Part shown: positions 48,735 through 57,609 of the stretch, piece after piece
Layout: every line of letters starts with the position of its first letter
Position numbering within the stretch: position 1 is the stretch's first letter
Source of the DNA: Streptomyces sp. BA2
GTDB lineage: Bacteria > Actinomycetota > Actinomycetes > Streptomycetales > Streptomycetaceae
Assembly (NCBI RefSeq): GCF_009769735.1
Contig: NZ_WSRO01000001.1
Coordinates: forward strand, 372,001 to 436,000
DNA: 64,000 bases
Direction: 5' to 3'
Translations under genes and position numbers: made by a program
Notes under the pieces: generated by a model
The model's input: the letters and a program-made list of their open reading frames with translations, nothing else
Databases searched by the model: none
Told to the model about the DNA's origin: nothing

Positions 48735-49006
48735 GAACCCTCCCCTGTCAATGGCGAAGTCACCCTGGTGCGGGCGCCAACAGGAGGAAGTCGCTTGCAT
48801 CGGGATGACCTTGATCGCGACCCCGACATAAGGAATGGATCAGTTGAAACTGTCAGCGGCGTGTCCATGCGGAAACAGGACTTAGGTCCCGCGAAGTCCC
48901 AGACGTGATCAACTTTTGTCGGCGTTTGCCGGACGGCCCGGGCACATCTGGTTCCGCCCGCGTGGTCTCACGCAGCGTCACGAATCATGGGATATGACAC
49001 AGCTAC
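48735..49006 (-). promoter_or_regulatory. Conserved cassette leader and promoter region, copy 3
   Basis: The complement aligns with 9145-9411 and 19941-20210. Shared blocks include GCAAACGCCGACAAAAGTTG, GGACACGCCGCTGACAGTTT and CTTATGTCGGGGTCGCGATC. A CTGACA and a TTATGT 19 bases later could be promoter elements. The outer 35 bases are the inverted end of the unit. This leader is the most conserved part of the element apart from the signal peptide. Confidence 0.65.
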
Positions 49007-49873
49007 TGACTCAATAGCGGTTCCCTTCACCGATTGGCCGCTCAAGCTTCCGGCCCTAGTTCTGGTCCTGGCCTATTCCTGGTATGGGTGCGCCACCCGC
49101 CGGTTGCCCTCGCCTCCCTGGCAGCCGCTCCGCGCCGTTCGCATTCGCCCGCGACACCGGCCTCGCCAAAGGGGCGGGTGGGTGAAGCGCCTCGTCCTGT
49201 CCCCTTTTTCTGGTGCTCGGCGCGGAGAGGGTCGCCGTTCGCTTCGGTTGGGGAGTCGCCCTCGCCGAAGTCGGCACCCGCCAGCCCTCTGCGTGGTCCA
49301 TGTCCGGCTGGCGGCCACCCGTCATGCAGGGCTACTCAGGTGGAGAGCCCGTGGCGCTGTACTCGATGACGCTCATCGCAAGGCTGTGTGGCGTCGGGCC
49401 TCGTTCAGCCAGGGGCGGGGGCCACGGCTCGCTGGGCGATGAGCCTGGCGGGCGCCCGCTTATCGGCCAGGCGGGTTCGGCATGCATGCGACGTGAGCCC
49501 GGACTGCGGCTTCGGTACGGAACTGGAGAAGACCTGCCTCGATACCGTCCGCCGCACTGCGGTGGTAAGGGTGGTAAGAGGGACCGGTTCGTAGTAGCAG
49601 TGAAGCCGGATACTGGCCCGGGCGGTCTGTCCTGGACGCAGTAGGGAAATGCCGGGAGCGCTCGATGATCAACGCGCAAGAAGGACCGGTGAACAGGCCC
49701 CTTTCGTCTGTTCGTTGATGAGGTCGGGCGGGTGGTTGTTCAGGAGGTGGCGCCGCTGAGGAGGGTGCGGGCGGGGTGCGCGTTTGGGCACTGCGGCGCC
49801 CGTACGGCAGGCGAAAATCTCCAATCCCGGCGTACTCCCGATCTGCCCGCCGTCAACGAACCACTGGCGTCCA
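49007..49873. other. Gene-free stretch between unit 3 and the biosynthetic operon
   Basis: Several short open frames on both strands, none with a family match or a good start. Its left rim (about 49012-49030, minus strand) probably contains the original start and ribosome site of the glycine-rich gene now separated by unit 3. Otherwise I see nothing I can name. Confidence 0.45.
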
Positions 49874-51445
49874 TCAGGCTCGGGGCACGTCAACCGCCGG
49901 TTGTTGGTCCGGTTGTTCTGAGGCCGGCTCGGGGGGCCGGGGCCGGCCTCGGTGCATGGCTACGGCGGTGCCCACGGCGATGGCTGTGACGACGGCGGCC
50001 GCCACGATGGCTGTGATGCGGTATCCCGCTGTGAAGGCGTCACGCGCTGCCGAGGTCACTGCCTGGGCGGTGGGGCCGGACAGTCCCTGCGTCGCGGTCA
50101 GGGCCTCGCCTATGGAGTCCGACGCGGTGGGCGGGAGCTGGGCGGCGACGGCTGCGGGCGGGGTGAAGTTGCTGGTGTAGAGGCTGGCCATGAGGCTGCC
50201 GAGAAGGGCGATGCCTAGGCCGGCGCCGACCTCGTAGGAGACGGATTCGATGGAGGCGGCGGCGCCTGCCTGCTGGGGCGGGGCGCCGGTCATGATGACG
50301 TCGGAGGCGACGGTCTGGACGGCTCCGTGGCCGGCACCGATCAGGATCAATGACGTGGTGAGGAGCAGTGAGGCGGGCCGCTCTGCGGAGGTGGCGATGC
50401 CGGCGTAACCGATGGCGGCCGCGGTCAGGCCGACGGGGATGACTACCCGCAGGCCGTGACGGGTGGCGAGCAGGCCAGCGAGCGGTCCGGCGGCGAAGGT
50501 GGCCAGGGGCATCGGCAGGAGAAAGAGGCCCGCTTCCTTTGGGGACATGCCGTGCACGAATTGGAGATCCTGGGCGAGCTGCAGCTCGAAGCCGACCAGG
50601 ACCAGGACGGGCACGGTGGCTGCCACCGTGCCCACCCGGAAGGACCGTGCACGGAAGAGGGAGAGGTCCAGCATGGGGTGGGCGGAGGCGAGTTGGCGCC
50701 GGGTGAACCAGATGAGAGCCGCGAGACCCGCCATGCCGGGAAGCCACGCCTCCCACCAGGGGGCTCCGCGGTGCGCGAGGGACTTGACGGCGTAGACCAC
50801 GCCGATTATGCCGGTGATGCCAAGGAGGGGAGAGAGGGGTTCCCAGGGCTCCTTGTGCTGGGCCGGCTGGTTGGTGAGCAGGACGGAGACCAGGATGATC
50901 GCCGCGGCGGCCAGCGGAAGGTTGATGAGGAAGACCGCTCCCCACCAGAAGTGTTCGAGAATCAGGCCGCCTGCCACGGGGCCGATCGCGGCACCGCCGG
51001 CGGCGACCGCGCTCCACACGCCGATGGCGATGGCGCGTTCGCGGGCGACGTCGAAGACCTGCCGGATGATGGCCAGAGTAGCTGGAATGATCATGGAGGC
51101 GCCCACGGCCAGCGCCGCCCGCGCGCCGATCAGAGCGATCGGGGAGAGGGCCAGCGCGCAGGCGGCGGAGGCGGCGCCGAAGACGACAAGGCCGGTCAGC
51201 AGGAGCCGTTTGTGCCCGACGCGGTCACCGAGCGGACCGGTTGCCAGCACCAGGCCCACCATCATCAAGGGGTAGATGTCGGCGATCCACAGCACGTCGC
51301 GTGCCGATGCCCCCAGTGTCTCGGTGAGGGAGGGGACGGCCACGTTCAGGATCGTCGCGTCTGCCGCCACCGGCAAAAAGCAGCCCGCCACCACCGCCAG
51401 GATCAGCCAGCGGTTGCCTTGCGCCGTCGTCGTGCCTGTGGTCAC
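49874..51445 (-). CDS. MFS exporter of the DHA2 (14-helix) drug-efflux family
   Basis: A 523-residue proton-driven exporter. Start GTG 51445, 7 bases after the stop of the creatininase/ATP-grasp gene. Motif A GPLGDRVGHKRLLLTG follows the second helix, ADATILNVAVPSL is motif D1-like, and AAIGPVAGGLI is the antiporter motif C. Fourteen helices are apparent. Neighbours suggest that it exports the product of the five-gene operon and so provides self-resistance. It is the last gene of that operon; the sequence itself does not reveal the substrate. Confidence 0.9.
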   Translation of the reverse strand: MTTGTTTAQGNRWLILAVVAGCFLPVAADATILNVAVPSLTETLGASARDVLWIADIYPLMMVGLVLATGPLGDRVGHKRLLLTGLVVFGAASAACALALSPIALIGARAALAVGASMIIPATLAIIRQVFDVARERAIAIGVWSAVAAGGAAIGPVAGGLILEHFWWGAVFLINLPLAAAAIILVSVLLTNQPAQHKEPWEPLSPLLGITGIIGVVYAVKSLAHRGAPWWEAWLPGMAGLAALIWFTRRQLASAHPMLDLSLFRARSFRVGTVAATVPVLVLVGFELQLAQDLQFVHGMSPKEAGLFLLPMPLATFAAGPLAGLLATRHGLRVVIPVGLTAAAIGYAGIATSAERPASLLLTTSLILIGAGHGAVQTVASDVIMTGAPPQQAGAAASIESVSYEVGAGLGIALLGSLMASLYTSNFTPPAAVAAQLPPTASDSIGEALTATQGLSGPTAQAVTSAARDAFTAGYRITAIVAAAVVTAIAVGTAVAMHRGRPRPPEPASEQPDQQPAVDVPRA

Positions 51446-51452
51446 GGGTTTC

Positions 51453-53612
51453 TCAATCTCGCTGAATGGTGTCGTGGACCTGCTGGACCAGCTCGTGGAA
51501 TGCCGCCAGTGACGGTGCGTGGATCAGACAGCTGAGCCGCCCGGCGTCCAGTCCGGTCAGTTCGCAGGGCACCACGCCGCTGTCGGCCTGTCCGGGGGCG
51601 CAGACCAAGGGGCCCAGCCGCTCCAGCACGTCGGTGAGCGTGCTGCCCTTGGGCAGGCCGTAGAAGTCGTAATTGCCCACGGTGTGGCGCTTGAGGTAGT
51701 CCGGTCCAAGGAGCCGTACGCCGAAGTCGTGTACATGGGTGGAGCCGGTGCGCCGGGCGTTGAGGTCCAGCATGTACACCTCGCCGCCCCTGGCGACCGC
51801 GTCGATCCCGAAGTGCCCTCGGTAGCCGCGGCGTTGGAGTTCCTGAGCGACTTTCCTGCTTCCCGCGACGAAGGGCTCGTACCAAGCGGCCTCGGCCAGG
51901 GAAGCGGAGGTGACGTTGCCGCGGAGCACGGTCGCGCCGTCGAAGAGCATGTCGCAGACGTGAGTGAGTACGGGCTCGTGGGACGGGTCGTCGGGGACGA
52001 CGTATTCCACCGAGGGGAAGGCGATGGGCCGGCGGTCGCTGCTGTCGGTGCGGTCGATGTACTCCTCGACGACGATGGGGTCCTCGCCGTAGAAGGTGCT
52101 CTCCTTGAGGGCCTGGACGATGGTGCTTGTGTCATCCCCGGGCTGGAAGATCAGCAGGCCGACGCCGGCTTCGCCCTTGTCGGCCTTGACGATGCAGGGT
52201 GTTTCGTCGCTCAGCAGTTCATCGACGGCGGCCAGCGCCTCGTCGCGGTCGGCGCAGTTCCGGCCGCGTGCCACGGTGCACGCGGCGCCGGTCAGGCCGG
52301 TCTCGGCGACCAGCGTCCGCAATCCGCTCTTGGTGTCGAGCAGGTCCCGCAGGCCCTGGTCGCGGCAGCTCTCCGGAAGTTCGGCGATGACGCCGTACTT
52401 CAGCCGGAGCAGGTCGGCGAAGGCCCACAGGTCGGGTGTGGTGGTGTGCGGGATGAGCTGGAATCGTCGCCCGGGGCCGACGTACTCCAGCAGGCTCGCC
52501 AGCAGCTGGTCGTCGCCGATGAGGTCCGCGAACAGCGAGCCTGAATCGGTGGCCGGGCTGAGGTTGACGATGTCCGGCAGTCCGAGGAACCGCGTTTGCC
52601 AGGTCAGGTCCTGGATCGGGCGGGAGGTGATGACGAGCTTCTCGTCCGGCCCCCAGAAGAGGGCCTGGTCCTGCTGGGAGAAGCATTCCGCGATAATACG
52701 GTGGGCCGCCTCCGGCGCCGGGGCGCGCTCGGCGATGCCGCGCAGGGTGTCCACGGCGTTGCACACGATGATGGTGGGCAACTCATCGCGGATGGTGGGC
52801 TGTTGGGGCGCCATGGCTGCTGTCAGGGGGTCAGTCACGATGCATGCCACCCCGCCTCCCGATCGCACCAGGTCACACACGCTGTCGGTCAGATGGCGGA
52901 ACAGCTTCTGGCCCAGCCTCCGGGAGGCGCCGGCAGCGGACGAGAGCACCCCGCGGTTCGACATCCTCGCCACATCCAGGGGGTGGACGTACACCCCGGG
53001 CCGGGGCGGTGTGTCGTGCTCCGGGCGTTCGGGGCGTACCGTCTGCGGCCGCAAGTACATCATCAGGCTGGTCTCGGTGACCCCGGCGTGCTCGGCGTGC
53101 CATCCGGGGAAGTCGGGGAGGTGCTCGGCGATCCAGCCGTCGGCCACCAGGCTCCACCAGCTGAACGCCAGGATCTCGGTGTCGGGGAACGTCTTGGTGG
53201 GGCTGCAGCCGTCGATCGCTTCGAAGAGCAGCCCCTCGTTCTCGTAGTGCCCGTTGACGATGATCAGACGGCCGGGCCTCAGTCTGGCCAGGGTCGTGAG
53301 GGTGTCCGAGATGGTGTCGATCAGGGTGTTGCCGCGCAGGAACACGGTGCCGGATAAGTGCAGTCCGCCGCCGCTCTGGGGCAGGGAGCGCGCCGAGATG
53401 GGTAGCGCGGGCAGCAGCAGGCCGTCGGTCGCGGTGGCGATCTCGGCGCCCAGCGCCTGCGGGATGTCGAGGTCCACGGACAGCGGCAGGTGCGGCCCGT
53501 GTTGTTCCAGCCCGCCGATCGGCCAGACCAGTGTGGCCCCTTCGACCGCTGCGGCCACGTCGGCGCTGGTCAGGTCGCCATAGTGCCTGACGTCTACGGT
53601 GCGGTGGCGCAT
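51453..53612 (-). CDS. Creatininase-family amidohydrolase fused to ATP-grasp ligase
   Basis: A 719-residue two-domain enzyme. Residues 1-250 are a creatininase-type metal-dependent cyclic-amide hydrolase: WPIGGLEQHGPHLPLSVD (Glu, His and Asp ligands), IIVNGHYENEG, HAEHAGVTETSLMMYL. The part from about 390 to 690 is an ATP-grasp ligase: PCIVKADKGEAGVGLLIF, IVVEEYIDRT, HFGIDAVARGGEVYMLDLNA with the Mg-binding DxN. The linker (270-390) is unassigned. ATG 53612 has GGAGAGG upstream and lies 19 bases inside the preceding gene. Ring opening followed by ATP-driven amide or peptide formation on one chain is inference. The fusion is unusual. Confidence 0.85.
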   Translation of the reverse strand: MRHRTVDVRHYGDLTSADVAAAVEGATLVWPIGGLEQHGPHLPLSVDLDIPQALGAEIATATDGLLLPALPISARSLPQSGGGLHLSGTVFLRGNTLIDTISDTLTTLARLRPGRLIIVNGHYENEGLLFEAIDGCSPTKTFPDTEILAFSWWSLVADGWIAEHLPDFPGWHAEHAGVTETSLMMYLRPQTVRPERPEHDTPPRPGVYVHPLDVARMSNRGVLSSAAGASRRLGQKLFRHLTDSVCDLVRSGGGVACIVTDPLTAAMAPQQPTIRDELPTIIVCNAVDTLRGIAERAPAPEAAHRIIAECFSQQDQALFWGPDEKLVITSRPIQDLTWQTRFLGLPDIVNLSPATDSGSLFADLIGDDQLLASLLEYVGPGRRFQLIPHTTTPDLWAFADLLRLKYGVIAELPESCRDQGLRDLLDTKSGLRTLVAETGLTGAACTVARGRNCADRDEALAAVDELLSDETPCIVKADKGEAGVGLLIFQPGDDTSTIVQALKESTFYGEDPIVVEEYIDRTDSSDRRPIAFPSVEYVVPDDPSHEPVLTHVCDMLFDGATVLRGNVTSASLAEAAWYEPFVAGSRKVAQELQRRGYRGHFGIDAVARGGEVYMLDLNARRTGSTHVHDFGVRLLGPDYLKRHTVGNYDFYGLPKGSTLTDVLERLGPLVCAPGQADSGVVPCELTGLDAGRLSCLIHAPSLAAFHELVQQVHDTIQRD

Positions 53613-54595
53613 GTCCTCTCCTTTCGTTGCGCGCCTGACAGCGCAGTGTCGTGGGGTTTCCCGGACACGCTGCGCCCCACCAACTCCTTGACCGAGGTGT
53701 CGTGGACGTGCAGCCAGGACTGGGTGGTGCGGTGGATGGCGGCGAAGGTGTTGTGCATGTTCTTGTGCAGCGCGGTGTAGATCTGGACCACGTCCGCCCC
53801 CACGCTGAGGTACTCCACGACGTCGCGGGCCGCTTGGACACCGCCGCCGCCCATGACGGGGATGGTCATGCCGCTGCGGCGCAGTTCGTAGATCTCGGCG
53901 AGGACGAGTGGTTTGATGCCGGGGCCTGAGTAGCCATACACGCCGCCCAGCTGGACCTGGCCGGTGTCGGGGTCGACCGCGAGTCCGGCGATGGTGTCAC
54001 TGAGTGTGATGGCGTCAGCTCCCGCGCCCGCCGCCGCCGCGGCCCGCACGGCGGTGCCCTCGCCCGCCGCCAGCTTCACGCTGAAGGGGAGGGGAGTGCG
54101 GGCCCGGACGGCGGCAGCGTAGGCGCTCACTCGCTCGGCGGTGTCTTCCAGGCCGTCCTCCTCGTTCATGCACGAGATGCCCAACTCCAGGGCGCGGCAG
54201 CCGGATTCGGTGATCCGATCGGCCAGGATGCCGAGTTCCTCGGGGGAGTCGGCGTGGATGGAGGCGATTACCGGGAGGCCGTCGCGGTCGAAGCCGCGGA
54301 GCATCGTGCACCATTCCTCGACGCTGCGGTGCGAGTACATGGTGCTGTTGAGCATGCCGGTGGGGAGCCGGGAAAGGCGCTCGTTGCCCGAACGGGGCGG
54401 GGCGGGGTGGATCGTCTTGGTGACCACCGCGCCCGCTCCGGCGGCCAGCAGGCGCCGGATGTTGCGCTCCTGATCGGTGAGCAGGCCGGAGCCGATGACC
54501 AGGGGGGAGGACAGGGACAGGCCCAAGATGGCGGCCGCCATGTGCTCGCCTTCCAGGGCGGTGGAGGCCTCTTGGTGGGCGTCGGCGGCGCTCAC
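53594..54595 (-). CDS. Dihydroorotate-dehydrogenase-like flavoprotein
   Basis: A 333-residue FMN beta-barrel enzyme of the DHOD/dihydropyrimidine-dehydrogenase class 1 family. After a short lead, MAAAILGLSLSSPLVIGSGL is the typical start; ALELGISCMNEEDG holds a Cys in the catalytic loop; FSVKLAAGEGTAV and VMGGGGVQAARDVVEYLSVG with VQIYTAL bind FMN phosphate. GTG 54595 overlaps the upstream stop (GTGA). No iron-sulfur motif is present. Because no other pyr genes are near, and given the neighbours, it probably oxidises or reduces a pyrimidine-like intermediate rather than serving UMP synthesis. Confidence 0.85.
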   Translation of the reverse strand: MSAADAHQEASTALEGEHMAAAILGLSLSSPLVIGSGLLTDQERNIRRLLAAGAGAVVTKTIHPAPPRSGNERLSRLPTGMLNSTMYSHRSVEEWCTMLRGFDRDGLPVIASIHADSPEELGILADRITESGCRALELGISCMNEEDGLEDTAERVSAYAAAVRARTPLPFSVKLAAGEGTAVRAAAAAGAGADAITLSDTIAGLAVDPDTGQVQLGGVYGYSGPGIKPLVLAEIYELRRSGMTIPVMGGGGVQAARDVVEYLSVGADVVQIYTALHKNMHNTFAAIHRTTQSWLHVHDTSVKELVGRSVSGKPHDTALSGAQRKERTCATAP

Positions 54596-55137
54596 GAGGC
54601 GGCGACCGCAGGGCGCGCGGCACGGGAGACGGATGCCAGCAGCTCTGCCGGGCTCTGAGCCACCGCGGCGACGTCGAACAACGAGACGTCAGCGATGGCG
54701 GGCAGCCCTCGCAGCAGGTGGCTGGCGCTGGGGGCCAACGGCTGCTGGGTCACCAGCATGATGGGCTTGCGCAGCGCTGATGCCCAGCCCAGCTCGACGT
54801 GCGTGCCGTCCGTGCGCAGCAGTGTGTCGCCACGCACTGGGAGGACCGGTATGAACACATCGCAGCGCTGCATCCAGTCGAAGTCCCGGACGGAGACTTG
54901 GCGGGGCGAGAAGAGCGGCGTATCGGCCCCGAACTTCTCGGCGACATGGGCTGAGAATACGGTGCCGCCCGTGTCCTTGACCGCGTCGATGACGCTGTGC
55001 AGCGCATGTTGCAGCGGTGAGTAGAAGCCGTCCTCCTCAATGGCGTGCTGGATCGGCCCGCCGACGAAGACGTTGACGCCCGTGAGGTCGGGAAAAGCGG
55101 GTTCCTCAACAGTGCCAGTGGGCGCGGGAGTTGCCAT
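54592..55137 (-). CDS. Nucleoside 2-deoxyribosyltransferase-like N-glycosidase
   Basis: A 181-residue protein, start ATG 55137 after GAGG (an ATG 24 bases upstream lacks a site). VNVFVGGPIQHAIEEDGFYS gives the nucleotide-binding GGPIQ loop, and DGTHVELGWASALRKPIMLV contains the Glu expected as nucleophile. RDFDWMQRCDVFIPVLPV fits the family. Members either swap bases between deoxyribosides or, as in nucleoside-antibiotic pathways (MilB/BcmB type), cut the N-glycosidic bond of CMP derivatives. Here I infer release of a free base or sugar phosphate that feeds the DHOD-like and creatininase steps. Confidence 0.8.
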   Translation of the reverse strand: MATPAPTGTVEEPAFPDLTGVNVFVGGPIQHAIEEDGFYSPLQHALHSVIDAVKDTGGTVFSAHVAEKFGADTPLFSPRQVSVRDFDWMQRCDVFIPVLPVRGDTLLRTDGTHVELGWASALRKPIMLVTQQPLAPSASHLLRGLPAIADVSLFDVAAVAQSPAELLASVSRAARPAVAAS

Positions 55138-55212
55138 GTCATTTACCTCATTCTTGAACATGCCGGGAAATGCTGAAAATGCGGAGAAGAGGAGGAGGGC
55201 CCCCGTCGGCCG

Positions 55213-55599
55213 TCAGTAGCTGGAGGCGCCGGATTGGACGAGATCGTGCCGCTCGGTGCCTTTCAGCGGCGGATTGAAGACACTCACCAGGACCAGATCG
55301 CGGTCGCGGCCGCCGCGGAGGTAGTGCTGGTCATGCTGGTCAAGTACGTAGATGTCGCCGGGCCGGAGGGGGTAGACGTTCCCGTCCATGTCCTCGACCT
55401 CGCCCTCCCCGGCTATGCAGTAGCAGGCTTCCCGGTGATTGCGGTACTGGAGGAGGGATGAGGTGCCGGCCTTCACGACCGTGTGGCACACGCTGTATCC
55501 CATGCCGTCGTCTTCGATGAGGAGCCGGTAACTGCGGCCGTTGCCCCAGTCGACATCGCGATCGGTCCCTTTGACGTCATCAAGGCTTCGTAACTGCAT
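55213..55599 (-). CDS. Ectoine-synthase-like cupin (EctC family)
   Basis: A 128-residue cupin, the same length as L-ectoine synthase, which closes a cyclic amidine from N-acetyl-diaminobutyrate. [60 protein letters not shown] and [16 protein letters not shown] agree closely with EctC, including the His/Glu/Tyr-type metal residues. ATG 55599 follows GAAAGGGG. It is the first gene of the operon and has no ectA, ectB or ectD beside it, so it probably performs a related cyclodehydration on a different substrate. Confidence 0.85.
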   Translation of the reverse strand: MQLRSLDDVKGTDRDVDWGNGRSYRLLIEDDGMGYSVCHTVVKAGTSSLLQYRNHREACYCIAGEGEVEDMDGNVYPLRPGDIYVLDQHDQHYLRGGRDRDLVLVSVFNPPLKGTERHDLVQSGASSY

Positions 55600-56181
55600 C
55601 AAACCCCTTTCAGCGCAGGCCAAGGCGGATGTGATCTGTACCAGGCATCTCAGTTCCGATGGGACTGTGGACTGACCCTCAGCGATCAGTGCTCATGACG
55701 TCACGTCAGCCCTCCTCCAGGGCCAGAGAGCTGTTGCGCCGTCATTACGCGTAAACCGGAGGAAGAACGCCAGGTAGGACAGAAGCATTTCGGAGATGAG
55801 ACGCCGAAACAGGGGGCCAACGTCCTGAACAGCAAGGACCAACGTCCTGGTTGAATGGCTGTCACCCGGGCATCGAGGAGAGCCATACCGCTGGCTGGCC
55901 AGGCGGGATCGGTCGGCCCTCGGTGACCACGGCAGCGGCCGCAACCGCGCCAAGTTCTCCTGGGCCAAGATCGTCCGGCATCGAACGGTCCCTGGCAGGG
56001 CGACAGATACAGGAATGAAACAGAGCCGAGTGTGCCCAGCTGCAGAGTTGCTGTTCCCTCGCGACGTGCGGTTCATAGCGTCCGAGGCACTGCGGACAAC
56101 CGGAGCAGACCACCCGAGCAGTCGCCGATACCGCAGACACGTCCCAGATCCGTGCTGCACTGCCTGCTCTGTTGAGGAGTC
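55600..56181. other. Divergent intergenic region, no gene seen
   Basis: About 580 bases between the biosynthetic operon (leftward) and the protease (rightward). It must hold both promoters, but I find no clear boxes. A plus-strand frame from about 55910 to 56050 (NRAKFSWAKIVRHRTVPG) looks like a scrap of a former gene; no family is recognised. Confidence 0.4.
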
Positions 56182-56949
56182 ATGAACAAAATGAGACGAG
56201 TCTTGACTATTCCCGTTGCTTCTGCCGTCAGCGCGTTGTGCGCCCTGGCCGTGACCACTCCGGCGCACGCCATCACCAACGGTGACCCGGCGTCCGAGAC
56301 ATATGCGTTCATGGGCTCCGTGCAGTACCCCGGCCAGTCGCCCCGGAGTGACATGCACGGGTGCGGCGCCACCCTCATCAGCGATCAGTGGATGGTGACC
56401 GCCGGCCACTGCCTGATCGGCGGCCGCGACCCCAAGCAGGTGCGGATCGGATCCTCCCACACAGACCGGGGCGGCGAACTCGTAGAGATCGAGAAGACCT
56501 TCCCGCTGCATCTCACGGTCACGTTCGGCAGCGACGTTGGCCTCATCAAGCTGAAGAACCCGGTGGAGGCCAAACCCGTCACGATCGCGGACCACGCCCC
56601 CGCCGCGAACGCACCGCTGCGCGTGCTGGGTTGGGGAGAGACCTCCTTGGAATGCACGGATGACACGTGCTGGCCCAAGGACCTGCGTGAACTCGACACC
56701 AAGAGGCTTCCCGCCGAGCACGAGGACTGCGAGGGGACCCTCGGGGAGGAGATCTGCGTAGGCTCTGTGGGCGAGAAGATGCCCTCCGACATGGATTCGG
56801 GTGGGCCCGCCCTCAACAAGGAGGACGACGGAACATGGCGGGTGGCCGGTGTCACCAGCGGCCCAAGCTGGACTGAAAGAGCCGTCGGCTACACCGACGT
56901 CACCGCGTTCCGTATGTGGGTCAAGGAGACCATGGCGGCCAACAAGTGA
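56182..56949 (+). CDS. Secreted trypsin-like serine protease (S1)
   Basis: A 255-residue secreted protease. Signal peptide with core [13 protein letters not shown] ending AHA at about 30, so the mature enzyme would begin [13 protein letters not shown], an IxxG-type new N-terminus with little or no propeptide. The catalytic triad is visible: TAGHC (His), SDVGLIKL (Asp), [10 protein letters not shown] (Ser, with DSGGP in place of the usual GDSGGP). Four or more cysteines occur in trypsin-like positions. ATG 56182 follows GAGGAG. It is a single gene with no inhibitor gene beside it. Confidence 0.9.
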   Translation: MNKMRRVLTIPVASAVSALCALAVTTPAHAITNGDPASETYAFMGSVQYPGQSPRSDMHGCGATLISDQWMVTAGHCLIGGRDPKQVRIGSSHTDRGGELVEIEKTFPLHLTVTFGSDVGLIKLKNPVEAKPVTIADHAPAANAPLRVLGWGETSLECTDDTCWPKDLRELDTKRLPAEHEDCEGTLGEEICVGSVGEKMPSDMDSGGPALNKEDDGTWRVAGVTSGPSWTERAVGYTDVTAFRMWVKETMAANK

Positions 56950-56954
56950 ACTGA

Positions 56955-57290
56955 CCCGGAAGGGTTGGCCGGGGCGGCGGTGGGTGACGAACACCGGCCC
57001 GCGGGTGCGGCCCTTGAGTAGCCGGGGCAGCAGGCGCCGGCGTCCCAGTAGACGGTCACCAGCACGAAGTCCTCGCGCACCTGACCCCGGCGGCGGGACC
57101 TCGACTTCGCCCCTTGGGCTCTGACCGGGCACCAGCGGTCGGCGAAGTCCAGGTCCTCGATGTCCACGCCCAGGATTTCCCTCCGAGCGTCCCGCGGCCT
57201 CGTACAGCATCCGTCACCGCGTCTTCTCCCGAAGGCGCACCTCGCGCCGCGCGCGATCCGCCGGTCGATGGCCATGCGCGAGCGGGCCGG
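56955..57290 (-). pseudogene. Tyrosine integrase fragment (minus strand)
   Basis: Reading leftwards, frames change but the order of a phage-type integrase is kept: [10 protein letters not shown], then [49 protein letters not shown] and [20 protein letters not shown]. The catalytic HxxR and Tyr parts are absent. At least two frameshifts are visible. This is a scrap of an integrase common in Streptomyces and is evidence of former integration in this area. Confidence 0.7.
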
Positions 57291-57299
57291 GGTCTCGGA

Positions 57300-57578
57300 G
57301 TCCGGCACCGCCAGTGTCCCAGCGGGCCCGGGCCACCGCCGCGCTGGTCCTCCTCTACGCGCAACCCGTCACCTGCATCGCCCGCCTCGCAGTCGACGAC
57401 GGCCTCGACGACCGGGCCACCGTCGCCGTACGGCTGGGGAGATCCCGCCGTCCCCCGCCAGGCCCCGGCCCCCGTCATCGCGAAGGCGCTCGGCTACCAC
57501 GACAAGACCGCCACCCGCCGGGTCACCGAAGCCGGAGGAACCTGGGCCCGATACGCCCCCGGCGACCACTCACGGTGA
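57300..57578 (+). pseudogene. Second recombinase fragment (plus strand)
   Basis: One frame reads [20 protein letters not shown]; another, after a deletion or frameshift, reads PVIAKALGYHDKTATRRVTE and AGGTWARYAPGDHSR-stop, which looks like the C-terminal end of another integrase-like or core-recombinase protein. Both pieces agree with one family in order and spacing except for the missing middle. It is not functional. Confidence 0.55.
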
Positions 57579-57609
57579 CGTCAGGACCGACCTCTCCGAG
57601 GAATACGCG

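Larger units (their letters stand above)
44605..49006. mobile_element. Mobile unit copy 3, most complete, TGA target duplication
   Basis: A 4402-bp unit with inverted ends: GTAGCTGTGCTCAATCCC at 44605 and the complement of GTAGCTGTGTCATATCCC ending at 49006, about 24 of 32 bases matching. TGA stands on both outer sides (44602-44604 and 49007-49009). Rightward arm: DUF6192-type gene, RacP-like gene, IS5-family transposase, spaced 2 bases apart. Leftward arm: leader, secreted protein, small soluble gene, remnant of the 3-TM protein. A hairpin lies where they meet. The DUF6192-type gene and the transposase carry point lesions, so this copy is not autonomous. Confidence 0.88.

Noticed and set aside
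55693..57210. A 505-codon minus-strand open frame across the protease region
   Set aside because: It runs antisense to the clearly real S1 protease and only its first 80 or so codons resemble an integrase fragment; the rest is a GC-rich shadow frame.
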